Of a stretch of DNA of 64,000 nt, positions 27,962 to 37,474 are shown one piece after another. A model generated the notes under the pieces. That model worked only from the letters and a program-made list of their open reading frames with translations. It was not told the DNA's origin and did not search any database. How positions within the stretch are numbered: position 1 is the first letter of the stretch; every line of letters starts with the position of its first letter. Source of the stretch: Streptococcus sp. WB01_FAA12 (GTDB lineage Bacteria > Bacillota > Bacilli > Lactobacillales > Streptococcaceae); assembly GCF_012843315.1 (NCBI RefSeq), contig NZ_JABAEX010000003.1:62001-126000 (forward strand), in the 5' to 3' direction. The position numbers and the translations under genes are program-made.

Positions 27962-29008
27962 ATGTCAACTATTGAAGAACAATTAAAAGCGCTTCGCGAA
28001 GAGACGCTGGCTAGCTTGAAGCAGATTACTGCTGAAAATGAAAAAGAGATGCAAGAATTGCGTGTCGCTGTCCTTGGTAAAAAGGGTTCGCTTACGGAGA
28101 TTCTTAAAGGAATGAAAGATGTCTCTGCTGAAATGCGCCCTGTCATCGGGAAACATGTCAATGAAGCTCGTGATGTCTTGACAGCAGCCTTTGAAGAAAC
28201 AGCTAAGCTTTTGGAAGAAAAGAAAGTCGCGGCTCAACTGGCTAGCGAGAGCATCGATGTGACACTTCCAGGTCGTCCAGTTGCGACTGGTCACCGTCAT
28301 GTCCTCACACAAACCAGTGAAGAAATTGAAGATATCTTCATCGGTATGGGTTACCAAGTCGTGGATGGTTTTGAAGTGGAGCAAGACTACTACAACTTTG
28401 AGCGCATGAACCTTCCGAAAGACCACCCAGCCCGTGATATGCAGGACACTTTCTATATCACAGAAGAAATCCTGCTCCGTACTCACACGTCTCCAGTTCA
28501 GGCGCGTGCTATGGATGCTCATGATTTTTCAAAAGGTCCCTTGAAAATGATCTCACCAGGGCGTGTGTTCCGTCGTGATACGGACGATGCGACCCACAGT
28601 CACCAATTCCATCAAATCGAAGGCTTGGTTGTTGGGAAAAATATCTCTATGGCAGACCTTCAAGGAACGCTTCAGTTAATCGTTCAAAAAATGTTTGGTG
28701 AAGAGCGTCAAATTCGTTTGCGTCCATCTTATTTCCCATTCACAGAGCCATCTGTTGAGGTGGATGTTTCCTGCTTCAAGTGTGGTGGAGAAGGCTGTAA
28801 CGTATGTAAGAAAACAGGTTGGATCGAAATCATGGGTGCCGGTATGGTTCACCCACGTGTCCTTGAGATGAGTGGTATTGATGCGACAGTATACTCTGGT
28901 TTTGCCTTTGGTCTTGGACAAGAGCGTGTAGCTATGCTCCGTTACGGAATCAACGATATCCGTGGCTTCTACCAAGGGGATGTCCGTTTCTCAGAACAGT
29001 TTAAATAA
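27962..29008 (+). CDS. pheS: Phenylalanyl-tRNA synthetase alpha subunit
   Basis: 348 residues. An N-terminal coiled coil (about 1-85) binds tRNA. The class II catalytic core follows with [12 protein letters not shown], motif 2 [22 protein letters not shown] and motif 3 [17 protein letters not shown]. It forms an alpha2-beta2 enzyme with PheT. Start at the ATG 27962 after ATGGAGGAA; the open frame upstream (to 27881) runs through the T-box and is not coding. Confidence 0.96.
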   Translation: MSTIEEQLKALREETLASLKQITAENEKEMQELRVAVLGKKGSLTEILKGMKDVSAEMRPVIGKHVNEARDVLTAAFEETAKLLEEKKVAAQLASESIDVTLPGRPVATGHRHVLTQTSEEIEDIFIGMGYQVVDGFEVEQDYYNFERMNLPKDHPARDMQDTFYITEEILLRTHTSPVQARAMDAHDFSKGPLKMISPGRVFRRDTDDATHSHQFHQIEGLVVGKNISMADLQGTLQLIVQKMFGEERQIRLRPSYFPFTEPSVEVDVSCFKCGGEGCNVCKKTGWIEIMGAGMVHPRVLEMSGIDATVYSGFAFGLGQERVAMLRYGINDIRGFYQGDVRFSEQFK

Positions 29009-29135
29009 GATTGAAACCTGAAACACAGTCCTAAACAGTCGCTCACATTTCATATAGTTAAAAAGAAACGACTGACTCGAAGAAAAAGAAAGGAATTGAA
29101 AAGGTCTTACTTGGTGGGATCTTACAATCAGAATT
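29009..29135 (+). other. pheS-pheT spacer
   Basis: 127 bp with no gene. It contains a CAGTCG (29036-29041) / CGACTG inverted repeat separated by about 30 bases. As I recall, S. pneumoniae has a GNAT acetyltransferase gene between pheS and pheT; none is present here. Confidence 0.5.
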
Positions 29136-31541
29136 ATGTTAGTATCTTATAAATGGTTAAAAGAGTTGGTGGACATTGATGTACCATCACAAGAGTTGGC
29201 TGAAAAAATGTCAACTACAGGGATCGAGGTCGAAGGTGTGGAATCACCTGCTGCTGGTCTCTCAAAAATTGTCGTCGGTGAGGTGCTTTCTTGCGAAGAT
29301 GTACCAGAAACACACCTCCATGTTTGTCAGGTTAACGTTGGCGAAGAAGAAGCCCGCCAAATCGTTTGTGGTGCTCCGAATGTGCGTGCTGGTATCAAGG
29401 TCATGGTGGCTCTTCCAGGTGCTCGTATCGCTGACAACTATAAAATAAAAAAAGGAAAAATCCGTGGACTTGAGTCACTTGGAATGATCTGTTCACTTGG
29501 TGAATTGGGTATTTCTGACTCCGTTGTGCCAAAGGAATTTGCAGATGGTATTCAAATCTTGCCAGAAGATGCAGTACCAGGTGAGGAAGTTTTCTCATAT
29601 CTAGACTTGGATGATGAAATCATCGAACTTTCTATCACACCAAACCGTGCAGATGCTCTATCTATGCGTGGGGTTGCTCACGAAGTAGCAGCTATCTATG
29701 ACAAGGCAGTTAGCTTTAAAGAATTTACTCTTTCAGAAATGGACCAAGCCGCTGCAGATGCTCTTTCTGTCAACATTGACACAGACAAGGCACCCTACTA
29801 CGCTGCTCGTATCTTGGACAATGTGACCATCGCCCCAAGTCCACAATGGTTACAAAACCTCCTCATGAACGAAGGTATCCGTCCCATCAATAACGTAGTG
29901 GATGTGACAAATTACATCCTACTCTACTTTGGTCAACCTATGCATGCCTTTGACTTGGATACCTTTGAAGGGACTGACATCCGTGTGCGTGAAGCGCGTG
30001 CTGGTGAAAAATTGGTGACCTTGGATGGGGAAGAGCGTGAGTTGGAAACAAATGACTTAGTTATCACTGTGGCTGACAAGCCAGTAGCCCTTGCAGGTGT
30101 TATGGGTGGTCAAGCAACAGAAATCTCTGAAAAATCTACTCGTGTTGTCCTTGAAGCAGCTGTTTTCAATGGCAAATCAATTCGTAAGACCAGTGGTCGC
30201 CTTAACCTTCGTTCAGAATCATCTTCTCGCTTTGAAAAAGGAATCAATGTGGCAACACTCAATGAAGCCTTGGATGCTGCAGCTAGCCTGATTGCCGAAC
30301 TTACAGGTGCGACGGTGCGTAAAGGTATCGTTTCAGCGGGTGAACTTGATATTTCTGATGTGGAAGTTTCTTCAACTCTTGCTGACGTTAACCGTGTTCT
30401 CGGAACTGAGCTTTCATATGCTGATGTAGAGGATGTCTTCCGTCGTCTTGGATTTGGGCTTTCTGGAAATGCAGAAAGCTTTACAGTCAGCGTACCGCGT
30501 CGTCGTTGGGATATTACTATTGAGGCAGACCTCTTTGAAGAAATCGCTCGTATCTATGGTTATGACCGCTTGCCAACTAGTCTTCCAAAAGATGACGGTA
30601 CAGCAGGGGAATTGACTGCGACACAAAAACTTCGCCGTCAAGTTCGTACTATTGCTGAAGGAGCAGGTTTGACAGAAATCATCACCTACGCTCTAACAAC
30701 TTCAGAAAAAGCAGTTGAGTTTACAGTTCAACCAAGTAAGCTGACAGAACTCATGTGGCCAATGACAGTGGACCGTTCTGTCCTCCGTCAAAATATGGTC
30801 TCAGGTATCCTTGATACAGTTGCTTACAACGTAGCGCGTAAGAACAAAAACTTGGCTCTTTACGAGATTGGAAAAGTCTTTGAACAAACAGGCAATCCCA
30901 AAGAAGACCTACCAAACGAAATCAACAGCTTTGCCTTTGCCTTGACAGGCTTGGTTGCAGAAAAAGACTTCCAAACAGCAGCGGTTCCAGTTGATTTCTT
31001 CTATGCTAAGGGAATCCTGGAAGCCCTCTTTGCTCGTTTGGGGCTCCAAGTGACCTATACAGCAACAGCTGAAATCGCTAGCCTTCACCCAGGACGTGCA
31101 GCCGTGATTTCACTCGGTGACCAAGTTCTTGGTTTTCTTGGACAAGTACATCCAGTCACTGCTAAGGCTTACGATATCCCAGAAACTTATGTAGCGGAGC
31201 TCAACCTTTCAGCCATCGAAGCTGCTCTACAACCAGCGGCTCCATTTGTGGAAATCACGAAATTCCCAGCAGTCATCCGTGATATTGCCCTTCTTCTCAA
31301 AGAAGAAATTAGCCATCAAGAAGTTGTAGACGCTATCCAAGCTGCAGGCGTGAGACGATTGACAGATATCAAACTCTTTGACGTCTTCTCAGGTGAAAAA
31401 TTGGGACTTGGTATGAAGTCAATGGCCTATAGCTTGACCTTCCAAAATCCAGAAGACAGCTTAACGGACGAAGAAGTAGCTCGCTACATGGAGAAAATCC
31501 AAGCATCACTCGAAGAAAAAGTTAAGGCAGAAGTGCGTTAA
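29136..31541 (+). CDS. pheT: Phenylalanyl-tRNA synthetase beta subunit
   Basis: 801 residues. An N-terminal EMAP-type tRNA-binding domain (about 40-150) is followed by the B3/B4 editing domain (about 210-385), the B5 domain (about 400-475), a catalytic-like core, and the C-terminal FDX-ACB anticodon-binding domain (about 705-800; [13 protein letters not shown]). It performs tRNA-Phe binding and editing with PheS. A hairpin at 31548-31570 follows. Confidence 0.96.
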   Translation: MLVSYKWLKELVDIDVPSQELAEKMSTTGIEVEGVESPAAGLSKIVVGEVLSCEDVPETHLHVCQVNVGEEEARQIVCGAPNVRAGIKVMVALPGARIADNYKIKKGKIRGLESLGMICSLGELGISDSVVPKEFADGIQILPEDAVPGEEVFSYLDLDDEIIELSITPNRADALSMRGVAHEVAAIYDKAVSFKEFTLSEMDQAAADALSVNIDTDKAPYYAARILDNVTIAPSPQWLQNLLMNEGIRPINNVVDVTNYILLYFGQPMHAFDLDTFEGTDIRVREARAGEKLVTLDGEERELETNDLVITVADKPVALAGVMGGQATEISEKSTRVVLEAAVFNGKSIRKTSGRLNLRSESSSRFEKGINVATLNEALDAAASLIAELTGATVRKGIVSAGELDISDVEVSSTLADVNRVLGTELSYADVEDVFRRLGFGLSGNAESFTVSVPRRRWDITIEADLFEEIARIYGYDRLPTSLPKDDGTAGELTATQKLRRQVRTIAEGAGLTEIITYALTTSEKAVEFTVQPSKLTELMWPMTVDRSVLRQNMVSGILDTVAYNVARKNKNLALYEIGKVFEQTGNPKEDLPNEINSFAFALTGLVAEKDFQTAAVPVDFFYAKGILEALFARLGLQVTYTATAEIASLHPGRAAVISLGDQVLGFLGQVHPVTAKAYDIPETYVAELNLSAIEAALQPAAPFVEITKFPAVIRDIALLLKEEISHQEVVDAIQAAGVRRLTDIKLFDVFSGEKLGLGMKSMAYSLTFQNPEDSLTDEEVARYMEKIQASLEEKVKAEVR

Positions 31542-31547
31542 ACCATC

Positions 31548-31570
31548 AATCCATCCTTCGGGGTGGATTC
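31548..31570 (+). terminator. pheST terminator-like hairpin
   Basis: AATCCATCC / GGTGGATT stem with a TTCG loop, followed by CTTGCTTTTC. The T tract is broken. Confidence 0.6.
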
Positions 31571-31736
31571 TTGCTTTTCAAAATGACAATTCAGGATCAA
31601 AAATGGGCAATTGGGGAGTAAAAGCACCTGTATGCACTTTAATGGGCTATAATTGTTCTATCACTTAGGCACTTAAGACCCTTAGGGGAAGTAGTTTTTA
31701 AGCTGGGATGGACAAGATAAAAATGTACATAAATCC

Positions 31737-31765
31737 TTGTAAAGGCTATCAAAAAGGAGTATAAT
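31737..31765 (+). promoter_or_regulatory. Promoter of the ABC-2 exporter operon
   Basis: TTGTAA (31737-31742), 17-bp spacer, TATAAT (31760-31765). The preceding gap from 31571 contains no gene. Confidence 0.75.
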
Positions 31766-31792
31766 AAGTGCAAGATATTTCGGAGGTGGAAA

Positions 31793-32686
31793 ATGCTAGA
31801 AGTAAGAAATCTAGAGAAAAGTTTCGGTTCCAAGCAAGTCTTGTTTGGTGTCGATTTTCAAGCAAGTCCAGGACGGATTCTGGGACTGGTCGGGAAAAAT
31901 GGTGCTGGGAAAACAACGATTTTCCACAGCATGTTGAAATTTTTGGACTATCAAGGAGCAATCAGTCTGGATGGGCAGGAGATTCGTCAGGAAACCTACG
32001 CTCGGATTGGTTATCTGCCTGAGGAACGCAGCCTCATGCCTAAGTTGACAGTCCTTGAGCAAGTTCGTTACTTGGCTACTCTAAAAGGCATGGATGCTAA
32101 GGAGGTCAAGGAAAAACTCCCTCAATGGATGGAAAAATTAGAAGTGAAAGGCAAATTGACCGACAAAATCAAGAGCCTCTCCAAAGGGAATCAGCAGAAA
32201 ATTCAACTGATTATCACCCTAATCCATGAACCAGATTTGATTATCTTGGATGAGCCCTTTAGTGGTCTGGATCCAGTCAATACTGAGTTGCTCAAGCAGG
32301 TCATCTTAAAAGAAAAAGAGCGTGGTGCGACCATTATCTTTTCTGACCATGTCATGACCAACGTCGAGGAGCTTTGCGATGATATCCTGATGATTCGTGA
32401 TGGGCGTGTGGTCTTGCATGGACCAGTTCAGGATGTTCGCAATCAATACGGGAAAACACGTCTTTTTGTTTCAAGTGAACGAAGCAAGGAAGAATTGGAA
32501 AAACTTCCTCATGTCAAACAGGTGAGCTTAACCAAGCAAGGTAGTTGGAAATTGATCCTCGATGATGAGAGTGCTGGAAGGGAACTCTTCCCAATCCTCA
32601 CTCAAGGTCAATACATCGCGACCTTTGACCAACAAGCTCCAACAATCGATGAAATCTTTAAACTAGAATCAGGGGTGGAAGTATGA
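31793..32686 (+). CDS. ABC transporter ATPase (YhaQ/NatA-like)
   Basis: 297 residues. Walker A is GKNGAGKTT, the ABC signature is LSKGNQQK, Walker B is LIILDEPFSGLDP, and there is a C-terminal DUF4162-type extension (about 215-297). This extension is typical of ABC-2 exporter ATPases related to NatA and YhaQ. The permease gene overlaps its end by four bases. Substrate unknown; relatives export sodium, peptides or antimicrobial compounds. Confidence 0.88.
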   Translation: MLEVRNLEKSFGSKQVLFGVDFQASPGRILGLVGKNGAGKTTIFHSMLKFLDYQGAISLDGQEIRQETYARIGYLPEERSLMPKLTVLEQVRYLATLKGMDAKEVKEKLPQWMEKLEVKGKLTDKIKSLSKGNQQKIQLIITLIHEPDLIILDEPFSGLDPVNTELLKQVILKEKERGATIIFSDHVMTNVEELCDDILMIRDGRVVLHGPVQDVRNQYGKTRLFVSSERSKEELEKLPHVKQVSLTKQGSWKLILDDESAGRELFPILTQGQYIATFDQQAPTIDEIFKLESGVEV

Positions 32687-33882
32687 GAAATATGTGGGTT
32701 GTAATGAAGGAAACCTATCTTCGACATGTCAAGTCGTGGAGTTTCTTCTTTATGGTGATTTCGCCGTTCCTCTTTTTAGCCTTATCTGTAGGAATTGGCT
32801 ATCTCCAAAATTCTTCTATGGCCAAGAATAGCAAGATAGCAGTAGTAACAACTGTGCCATCTGTGGAAGAAGGGCTCAAGGGTACTAATGGTATCAACTT
32901 TGATTATAAGGATGAAGCCAGTGCCCAAGCTGCTGTCAAGGATGAGAAAATCAAGGGTTACCTAACTATTGATCAAGAGGATAGTGTCATCAAAGCCGTC
33001 TATCATGGTGAAACCTCTCTTGAAAGTGGCATCAAACTAGCAGTAACCAATAAGTTAAATGAACTGCAATACCAACTCAATCGCTCAGCAGCCAATTTGT
33101 CTCAAGAACAGGAGAAACGCTTGAGTCAAACTGTTGACTTTACTGAGAAGATTGATGAATCTAAGGAAAACAAAAAAATTGTTCAAACCATTGCGGCCGC
33201 AGGGCTTGGTTTCTTCCTTTATATGATTTTGATTACTTATGCTAGCGTCACTGCTCAGGAAGTAGCCAGCGAGAAAGGAACCAAAATCATGGAGGTGGTC
33301 TTCTCTAGTATCCGAGCTAGTCATTATTTCTATGCTCGCATGCTGGCTCTGCTTCTTGTGATTTTGACCCATATTGGGATTTACGTCGTGGGTGGACTTG
33401 CTGCCATTCTGCTCTTTAAAGATATCCCTATCTTGGCACAATCTGGTATTTTAAACCACTTGGGAGAGGCTTTCTCGCTCAATACCTTATTGTTTGTCTT
33501 GGTTAGTCTCTTTATGTACGTTGTTTTGGCAGCCTTCCTAGGATCCATGGTTTCTCGCCCTGAGGATTCAGGAAAGGCCTTGTCGCCGTTGATGATCTTG
33601 ATTATAGCAGGATTTGTGGGGGTAACTTCTCTAGGTGCTGCTGGTGACAATTTAGTTCTGAAAATTGGTTCCTACATTCCTTTCATTTCGACCTTCTTTA
33701 TGCCATTTAGAGCTATAAATGGTTATGCAAGTGGTCTGGAAGCTTGGATTTCTCTTGCCATAACGGTTGCTTTTGCAGTCACTGCGACAGTCTTTATCGG
33801 ACGTATGTATGCCAGTCTAGTCCTTCAAACGGATGATTTGGGAATCTGGAAAACCTTTAAACGTGCCTTAGCTTACAAATAG
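32683..33882 (+). CDS. ABC-2 type permease (YhaP/NatB-like)
   Basis: 399 residues. One N-terminal membrane helix (about 20-40) is followed by a roughly 130-residue extracellular domain and then five to six membrane helices, the ABC-2 permease layout. The IQTIAAAGLGFF / EKGTKIMEVVFSS region matches the conserved NatB/YhaP segment. ATGA overlap with the ATPase gene shows coupling. The strong hairpin 33888-33907 ends the operon. Confidence 0.87.
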   Translation: MRNMWVVMKETYLRHVKSWSFFFMVISPFLFLALSVGIGYLQNSSMAKNSKIAVVTTVPSVEEGLKGTNGINFDYKDEASAQAAVKDEKIKGYLTIDQEDSVIKAVYHGETSLESGIKLAVTNKLNELQYQLNRSAANLSQEQEKRLSQTVDFTEKIDESKENKKIVQTIAAAGLGFFLYMILITYASVTAQEVASEKGTKIMEVVFSSIRASHYFYARMLALLLVILTHIGIYVVGGLAAILLFKDIPILAQSGILNHLGEAFSLNTLLFVLVSLFMYVVLAAFLGSMVSRPEDSGKALSPLMILIIAGFVGVTSLGAAGDNLVLKIGSYIPFISTFFMPFRAINGYASGLEAWISLAITVAFAVTATVFIGRMYASLVLQTDDLGIWKTFKRALAYK

Positions 33883-33887
33883 GAGAG

Positions 33888-33907
33888 CCTCGCGAAAGCG
33901 AGGTTTT
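33888..33907 (+). terminator. ABC-2 exporter operon terminator
   Basis: CCTCGC (33888-33893) / GCGAGG (33898-33903), GAAA loop, five T residues. Confidence 0.88.
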
Positions 33908-33953
33908 TCTAGATGTTAAACAGCGAAATCGGTAAAAATATTTTTCATATCTA

Positions 33954-33983
33954 TTGACTTTTAGTAGTAAAATTTGGTATGAT
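33954..33983 (+). promoter_or_regulatory. rplM-rpsI promoter
   Basis: TTGACT (33954-33959), 18-bp spacer, TATGAT (33978-33983). Confidence 0.75.
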
Positions 33984-33994
33984 AGTAGACGGTA

Positions 33995-34067
33995 TTGTTT
34001 ACCCCATTTGTAAGGCCCCGGAACCTTTCAAATACCCCGCGGACCGGAACATCCGCCCTGTAAACAA
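33995..34067 (+). promoter_or_regulatory. L13 ribosomal protein leader
   Basis: A closing stem TTGTTTAC (33995-34002) / GTAAACAA (34060-34067) encloses GC-rich helices (CCCCGG, CCGCGGACCGG). This size and position match the Firmicutes L13 leader, to which free L13 binds to repress its operon. Confidence 0.82.
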
Positions 34068-34092
34068 AAACGATATTCATATAGGAGAAATC

Positions 34093-34539
34093 ATGAACAA
34101 AACTACATTCATGGCTAAACCAGGCCAAGTAGAACGCAAATGGTACGTTGTTGACGCAACTGATGTACCTCTTGGACGCCTTTCAGCAGTTGTTGCTAGC
34201 GTACTTCGCGGAAAAAACAAACCAACATTCACACCACACACTGATACAGGTGACTTCGTAATCGTTATCAATGCTGAAAAAGTTAAATTGACTGGTAAAA
34301 AAGCAACTGATAAGATCTACTACACTCACTCAAACCACCCAGGTGGATTGAAACAAATCTCTGCTGGTGAACTTCGTTCTAAAAATGCAGTACGTTTGAT
34401 CGAAAAATCAGTTAAAGGTATGCTTCCACACAATACTCTTGGCCGCGCTCAAGGTATGAAATTGAAAGTATTCGTTGGAGCTGAGCACACTCACGCTGCA
34501 CAACAACCAGAAGTTCTTGATATCTCAGGACTTATCTAA
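34093..34539 (+). CDS. rplM: 50S ribosomal protein L13
   Basis: 148 residues. Conserved L13 segments [27 protein letters not shown] and [11 protein letters not shown] are present. The start is the ATG at 34093 after ATAGGAGAAA; the open frame upstream to 33979 is the leader RNA and is not coding. It binds 23S rRNA early in 50S assembly and, by analogy with other Firmicutes, represses its own mRNA through the leader at 33995-34067. It is co-transcribed with rpsI 18 bp downstream. Confidence 0.97.
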   Translation: MNKTTFMAKPGQVERKWYVVDATDVPLGRLSAVVASVLRGKNKPTFTPHTDTGDFVIVINAEKVKLTGKKATDKIYYTHSNHPGGLKQISAGELRSKNAVRLIEKSVKGMLPHNTLGRAQGMKLKVFVGAEHTHAAQQPEVLDISGLI

Positions 34540-34557
34540 GGAAAGGAACAATAAAGT

Positions 34558-34950
34558 ATGTCACAAGCACAATATGCAGGTACTGGACGTCGTAAAAACG
34601 CTGTTGCACGCGTTCGCCTTGTTCCAGGAACTGGTAAAATCACTGTTAACAAAAAAGATGTTGAAGAGTACATCCCACACGCTGACCTTCGTCTTGTTAT
34701 CAACCAACCATTCGCAGTTACTTCAACTGTAGGTTCATACGACGTTTTCGTTAACGTTGTAGGTGGTGGATACGCTGGTCAATCAGGAGCTATCCGTCAC
34801 GGTATCGCTCGTGCCCTTCTTCAAGTAGACCCAGACTTCCGCGATTCATTGAAACGTGCAGGACTTCTTACACGTGACTCACGTAAAGTTGAGCGTAAGA
34901 AACCAGGTCTTAAGAAAGCTCGTAAAGCATCACAATTCTCAAAACGTTAA
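34558..34950 (+). CDS. rpsI: 30S ribosomal protein S9
   Basis: 130 residues. The [16 protein letters not shown] start, [20 protein letters not shown] core and the basic end [17 protein letters not shown] are typical, with the last residues reaching the ribosomal P site. The coding sequence is intact although a mobile element begins directly after it. The 3' end of rpsI is a known integration target of streptococcal elements, and the coding end is recreated at the junction. Confidence 0.97.
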   Translation: MSQAQYAGTGRRKNAVARVRLVPGTGKITVNKKDVEEYIPHADLRLVINQPFAVTSTVGSYDVFVNVVGGGYAGQSGAIRHGIARALLQVDPDFRDSLKRAGLLTRDSRKVERKKPGLKKARKASQFSKR

Positions 34951-35055
34951 TCAATACGATTATATCAACGTTTCAAAGCACTCAAGAGTTTACTCATGGG
35001 TGCTTTTTTTGTGTTTTTTGAAAAAGTTCACCTCAAAGTTTACCTTATTTTAACC
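34915..35055. other. Inferred left attachment region (attL) of the integrated element
   Basis: The integrase gene ends 106 bp from the rpsI stop, the standard layout for elements that insert into a conserved gene's 3' end. The crossover core should lie in the last codons of rpsI (about 34925-34955), but the second copy (attR) is outside the window, so the exact core cannot be read. Confidence 0.6.
34975..35010 (+). terminator. rplM-rpsI terminator at the element junction
   Basis: AAAGCACTCA (34975-34984) / TGGGTGCTTT (34997-35006) with an inner GAG-CTC pair and seven T residues. It insulates the ribosomal operon from the element. Confidence 0.85.
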
Positions 35056-36273
35056 TTATTGTTTTAGAGACTTTAAGGCAAATTCACCGACTGCCATAGG
35101 GACTACGTTAGAAGTATTGACATAAATCTGTGTTGTACCTGTGTCGCTATGTGTTAGAGCTTCGGAAATGGCTTCTAAGCTCATTCCAGCCTGTTTAGCG
35201 AGCGTTGCTCCCGTATGACGTAGTTTATGTGGTGTAGCGTGTGTAAGCTCTGGGTGTCGCTTTCTGATAGTTTGCATCTTATTATTAAGATAGTCAGAAT
35301 GTAGGGGTTTATTGATATTCCCTCTGGTATCTATATAAGTGAAGATGAATTGTTCTGGATTACTGATGATACCAAACTTTGCTAGTTCATATTTTTGTTG
35401 TTTTTTCCATAAGGTTAGGAGTTGAAGCAAGTCACTAGAAATAGAAAAGATAGTTTTTTTATTTCCTTTGGTAGATTTTACTTGTCCGTATCTATCTAAA
35501 GCCTGAATTAACTGAATCTGAGATTTTGAAAAGTCGATATGTTTCCACTGGAGAGCATATGTTTCTGATTTTCTATCTCCAAGGAAAAAAGTGAGATAGA
35601 AAAGGACGTAATCTTTGAGTGATATTCTATCATTCTCTAAATCCTCTTTAAAGGCTGAGAACCATTCTTGGAGTTGCTCATGAGTTAAATATAAATCTTC
35701 ATCACGTTTTGATTCTGCAAGTTGAATTTTTTTAACAGCCTTAATTCGTCTTAAAGTTTTTGCAACTCTATTTGCTTCAATATATTCAAGTTCTTCTGCC
35801 CAATCAAAAATAGAAATAACGTAACTTCGTAAAGTTTTGAAGTTGGCATATTCGTTGGCTTTTGCCGTCATCAAATTTAGAATAACCTGTTTATTTTGGT
35901 TTAAAAATTGAATCGTATAGTTGCCAAGAAGTGATAGTATATGCTTTTCAAAACATGTTTTGGTATTAGCAATTGTTGACCTGCTTGGTGGCTTAGAAGT
36001 TGATGTAGTTTGTCCTGCTTTATAGGATTCCCACCAAATATTATTATAGAAGTCTGAGAAAAGAATATCTTCTTTTCCTAGTCCTGAAAACGCATTGTCT
36101 TCAATTTGGTTTAACTTCGTGAGTAAGTCTATCTCTGCTTGTCGTGCCTCCTTTCTTGTTTTGAATCGTTTATCGTAGTAGTTGTTGCTGACGATTCCAA
36201 GTGGCATTCGAGCTTCTATTGGAATGTAGATTTTTAAACGATAAGTACCATTTTTTGTTTTAGTGATAGTCAT
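35056..36273 (-). CDS. int: Site-specific tyrosine integrase
   Basis: 405 residues from the ATG at 36273, preceded by AAGGAG. An N-terminal arm-binding domain (ITKTKNGTYRLKIYIP) is followed by a core-binding helical domain (about 65-175) and the catalytic domain. Catalytic residues are visible as the Arg in GDRKSETYAL, the HKLRHT box, and the nucleophile Tyr in TQIYVNTS. It would recombine attP with the 3' end of rpsI, and excise with the help of the adjacent Xis. The upstream in-frame start at 36309 lacks a ribosome binding site. Confidence 0.93.
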   Translation of the reverse strand: MTITKTKNGTYRLKIYIPIEARMPLGIVSNNYYDKRFKTRKEARQAEIDLLTKLNQIEDNAFSGLGKEDILFSDFYNNIWWESYKAGQTTSTSKPPSRSTIANTKTCFEKHILSLLGNYTIQFLNQNKQVILNLMTAKANEYANFKTLRSYVISIFDWAEELEYIEANRVAKTLRRIKAVKKIQLAESKRDEDLYLTHEQLQEWFSAFKEDLENDRISLKDYVLFYLTFFLGDRKSETYALQWKHIDFSKSQIQLIQALDRYGQVKSTKGNKKTIFSISSDLLQLLTLWKKQQKYELAKFGIISNPEQFIFTYIDTRGNINKPLHSDYLNNKMQTIRKRHPELTHATPHKLRHTGATLAKQAGMSLEAISEALTHSDTGTTQIYVNTSNVVPMAVGEFALKSLKQ

Positions 36274-36339
36274 GATATTCTCCTTGTGTATCGAACCAGA
36301 AAATATCATGACTATTATAAAACAAAAATCTTGATATTT

Positions 36340-36603
36340 CTAGTTATGTGAGTTTAGCCATTGGTCGATAGCGTCTTTATGGAATCGAATCGTTTTACCG
36401 ATTTTGATTTTGGGTAGGCCTTTTACAATCCAAGAATCCAGTGTATTGTTTGATATACCTAAATAGTTACAAGCTTGTTGCTTGTTCAAATAGGGGCTAT
36501 CGATACCGCTCTTGTCTAATTGCTCTCTGATTTCTTTATTTATAAGATTAGAGAGTAAAAGTTGAATTTGATGAATTTGCTCATCTGGTAAGATTACTTG
36601 CAT
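36340..36603 (-). CDS. xis: Excisionase-like MerR/Xis helix-turn-helix protein
   Basis: 87 residues. The second half is a DNA-binding 'excisionase family' winged helix: LNKQQACNYLGISNNTLDSWIVKGLPKIKIGKTIRF. The first half is a short helix (QIHQIQLLLSNLINKEI). It lies directly upstream of the integrase, 66 bp from its start, and follows rep. Its ribosome binding site TGGAGG lies in the 13-base gap after the rep stop. It probably bends att DNA to favour excision; it might instead regulate int. Confidence 0.82.
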   Translation of the reverse strand: MQVILPDEQIHQIQLLLSNLINKEIREQLDKSGIDSPYLNKQQACNYLGISNNTLDSWIVKGLPKIKIGKTIRFHKDAIDQWLNSHN

Positions 36604-36616
36604 AGCTTTTCCTCCA

Positions 36617-37270
36617 TTATACTTCTATTGAAGTAGTGCTTGATATGACGTCACTAGTTTCATTCGGGGTATTCGTCAAAGAATTTTCTGATGAAGTTAT
36701 TTTGCTTTTGTCTGTGCTATACCTTCGTGAATCTAAATACTTAGCAAAAAAGTAAGTTTTATCTACGATAAGCCTTAATAAGATCGGATTTTCTTCTCTC
36801 GCATATCTAACCAGATGATTAAACTCTGTGAAATTCTTCTTGTCTATCACATCAATGATGGCTGATAGAAAATCATCGTTGTTATTGTTTATGAGGAATT
36901 TGTCTAATTCAAATCCGCATCCTATTTCTATATCATCAATTTTGTATTGAGTCTTTTCAGGATTCTCCGCATGAACAAAGTAGTCATACATCCCCTTGGG
37001 AGACATAATGGGCTCTACATGAGCAGGCCCCTTTAATTTATCCTTGATGAGTTCAGATACTTGATTATAGCTTTTAAGCGAATCAAAGAAAAAGGCTCCA
37101 TGCTTATGAGCTTTCTTAAGTTCCCCTGTTTTTCGATTGATATCTCTATCATGCCAAGGTGATAAGATAAAGGGGATATGAAAACCTTCAAGGATTTCCA
37201 AATAGTTTTCTGGGGCGCTCTCTCTGTAGAAAAGAAAAGCCCATTTATTAGAACGTTGTTCTTTTGCCAT
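36617..37270 (-). CDS. rep: Rep_2 family (pMV158 RepB-like) HUH replication initiator / relaxase-like protein
   Basis: 217 residues from the ATG at 37270 (a TTG two codons earlier is also possible; neither has a good ribosome binding site). The HUH metal-binding motif is in KAHKHGAFFF (His55, His57), and the MYDYFVHAENPEK segment carries the candidate nicking tyrosines (Tyr95, Tyr97), matching pMV158 RepB. The C-terminal 90 residues have no clear domain. Such proteins nick one strand and start rolling-circle replication; related proteins serve as non-canonical relaxases on streptococcal integrative elements. A hairpin with the RepB-type nick sequence lies about 110 bp upstream. Confidence 0.85.
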   Translation of the reverse strand: MAKEQRSNKWAFLFYRESAPENYLEILEGFHIPFILSPWHDRDINRKTGELKKAHKHGAFFFDSLKSYNQVSELIKDKLKGPAHVEPIMSPKGMYDYFVHAENPEKTQYKIDDIEIGCGFELDKFLINNNNDDFLSAIIDVIDKKNFTEFNHLVRYAREENPILLRLIVDKTYFFAKYLDSRRYSTDKSKITSSENSLTNTPNETSDVISSTTSIEV

Positions 37271-37381
37271 ATTCAATATGTCTCGCTTTCAAATTGTATT
37301 TCTATCTATAAGGAGATTTAGAGGGGTGTCTTCGGAAGGTGGGACACGCTTTATTTGATATTTTTGTGATTATTGATTATT

Positions 37382-37413
37382 GGACTAACGGGGTCGTAGT
37401 AACCCGTTAGTCC
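37382..37413 (-). other. Candidate Rep nick-site hairpin (double-strand origin or oriT)
   Basis: A perfect 11-bp inverted repeat, GGACTAACGGG (37382-37392) and CCCGTTAGTCC (37403-37413), encloses a 10-base loop. On the minus strand the loop reads TTACTACGAC, which contains TACTACG followed by AC, the pMV158-family nick sequence. Placement in the loop of a hairpin upstream of rep is as in pMV158. Confidence 0.8.
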
Positions 37414-37426
37414 GTAGACCAAAACA

Positions 37427-37471
37427 GAAGGGCGCTAGGTGGCGCTCACTTCGTGCGCCAAAGCGCCCTTC
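37427..37471. repeat. Nested GC-rich double hairpin
   Basis: Outer arms GAAGGGCGCT (37427-37436) / AGCGCCCTTC (37462-37471), inner arms TGGCGC (37440-37445) / GCGCCA (37455-37460). On the minus strand it follows the stop of the membrane-protein gene and is trailed by TGTTTTGG, so it may act as a terminator. GCGCCCTT also resembles the core of several Gram-positive oriT nick sites. Confidence 0.7.
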
Positions 37472-37474
37472 CAA

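Noticed and set aside
29036..29078. Regulatory hairpin between pheS and pheT
   Set aside because: Six-base arms with a roughly 30-base loop are too weak to claim a function.
33979..34092. Longer L13 reading frame starting in the leader
   Set aside because: The extension covers the conserved L13 leader RNA, has no ribosome binding site and adds residues absent from the L13 family.
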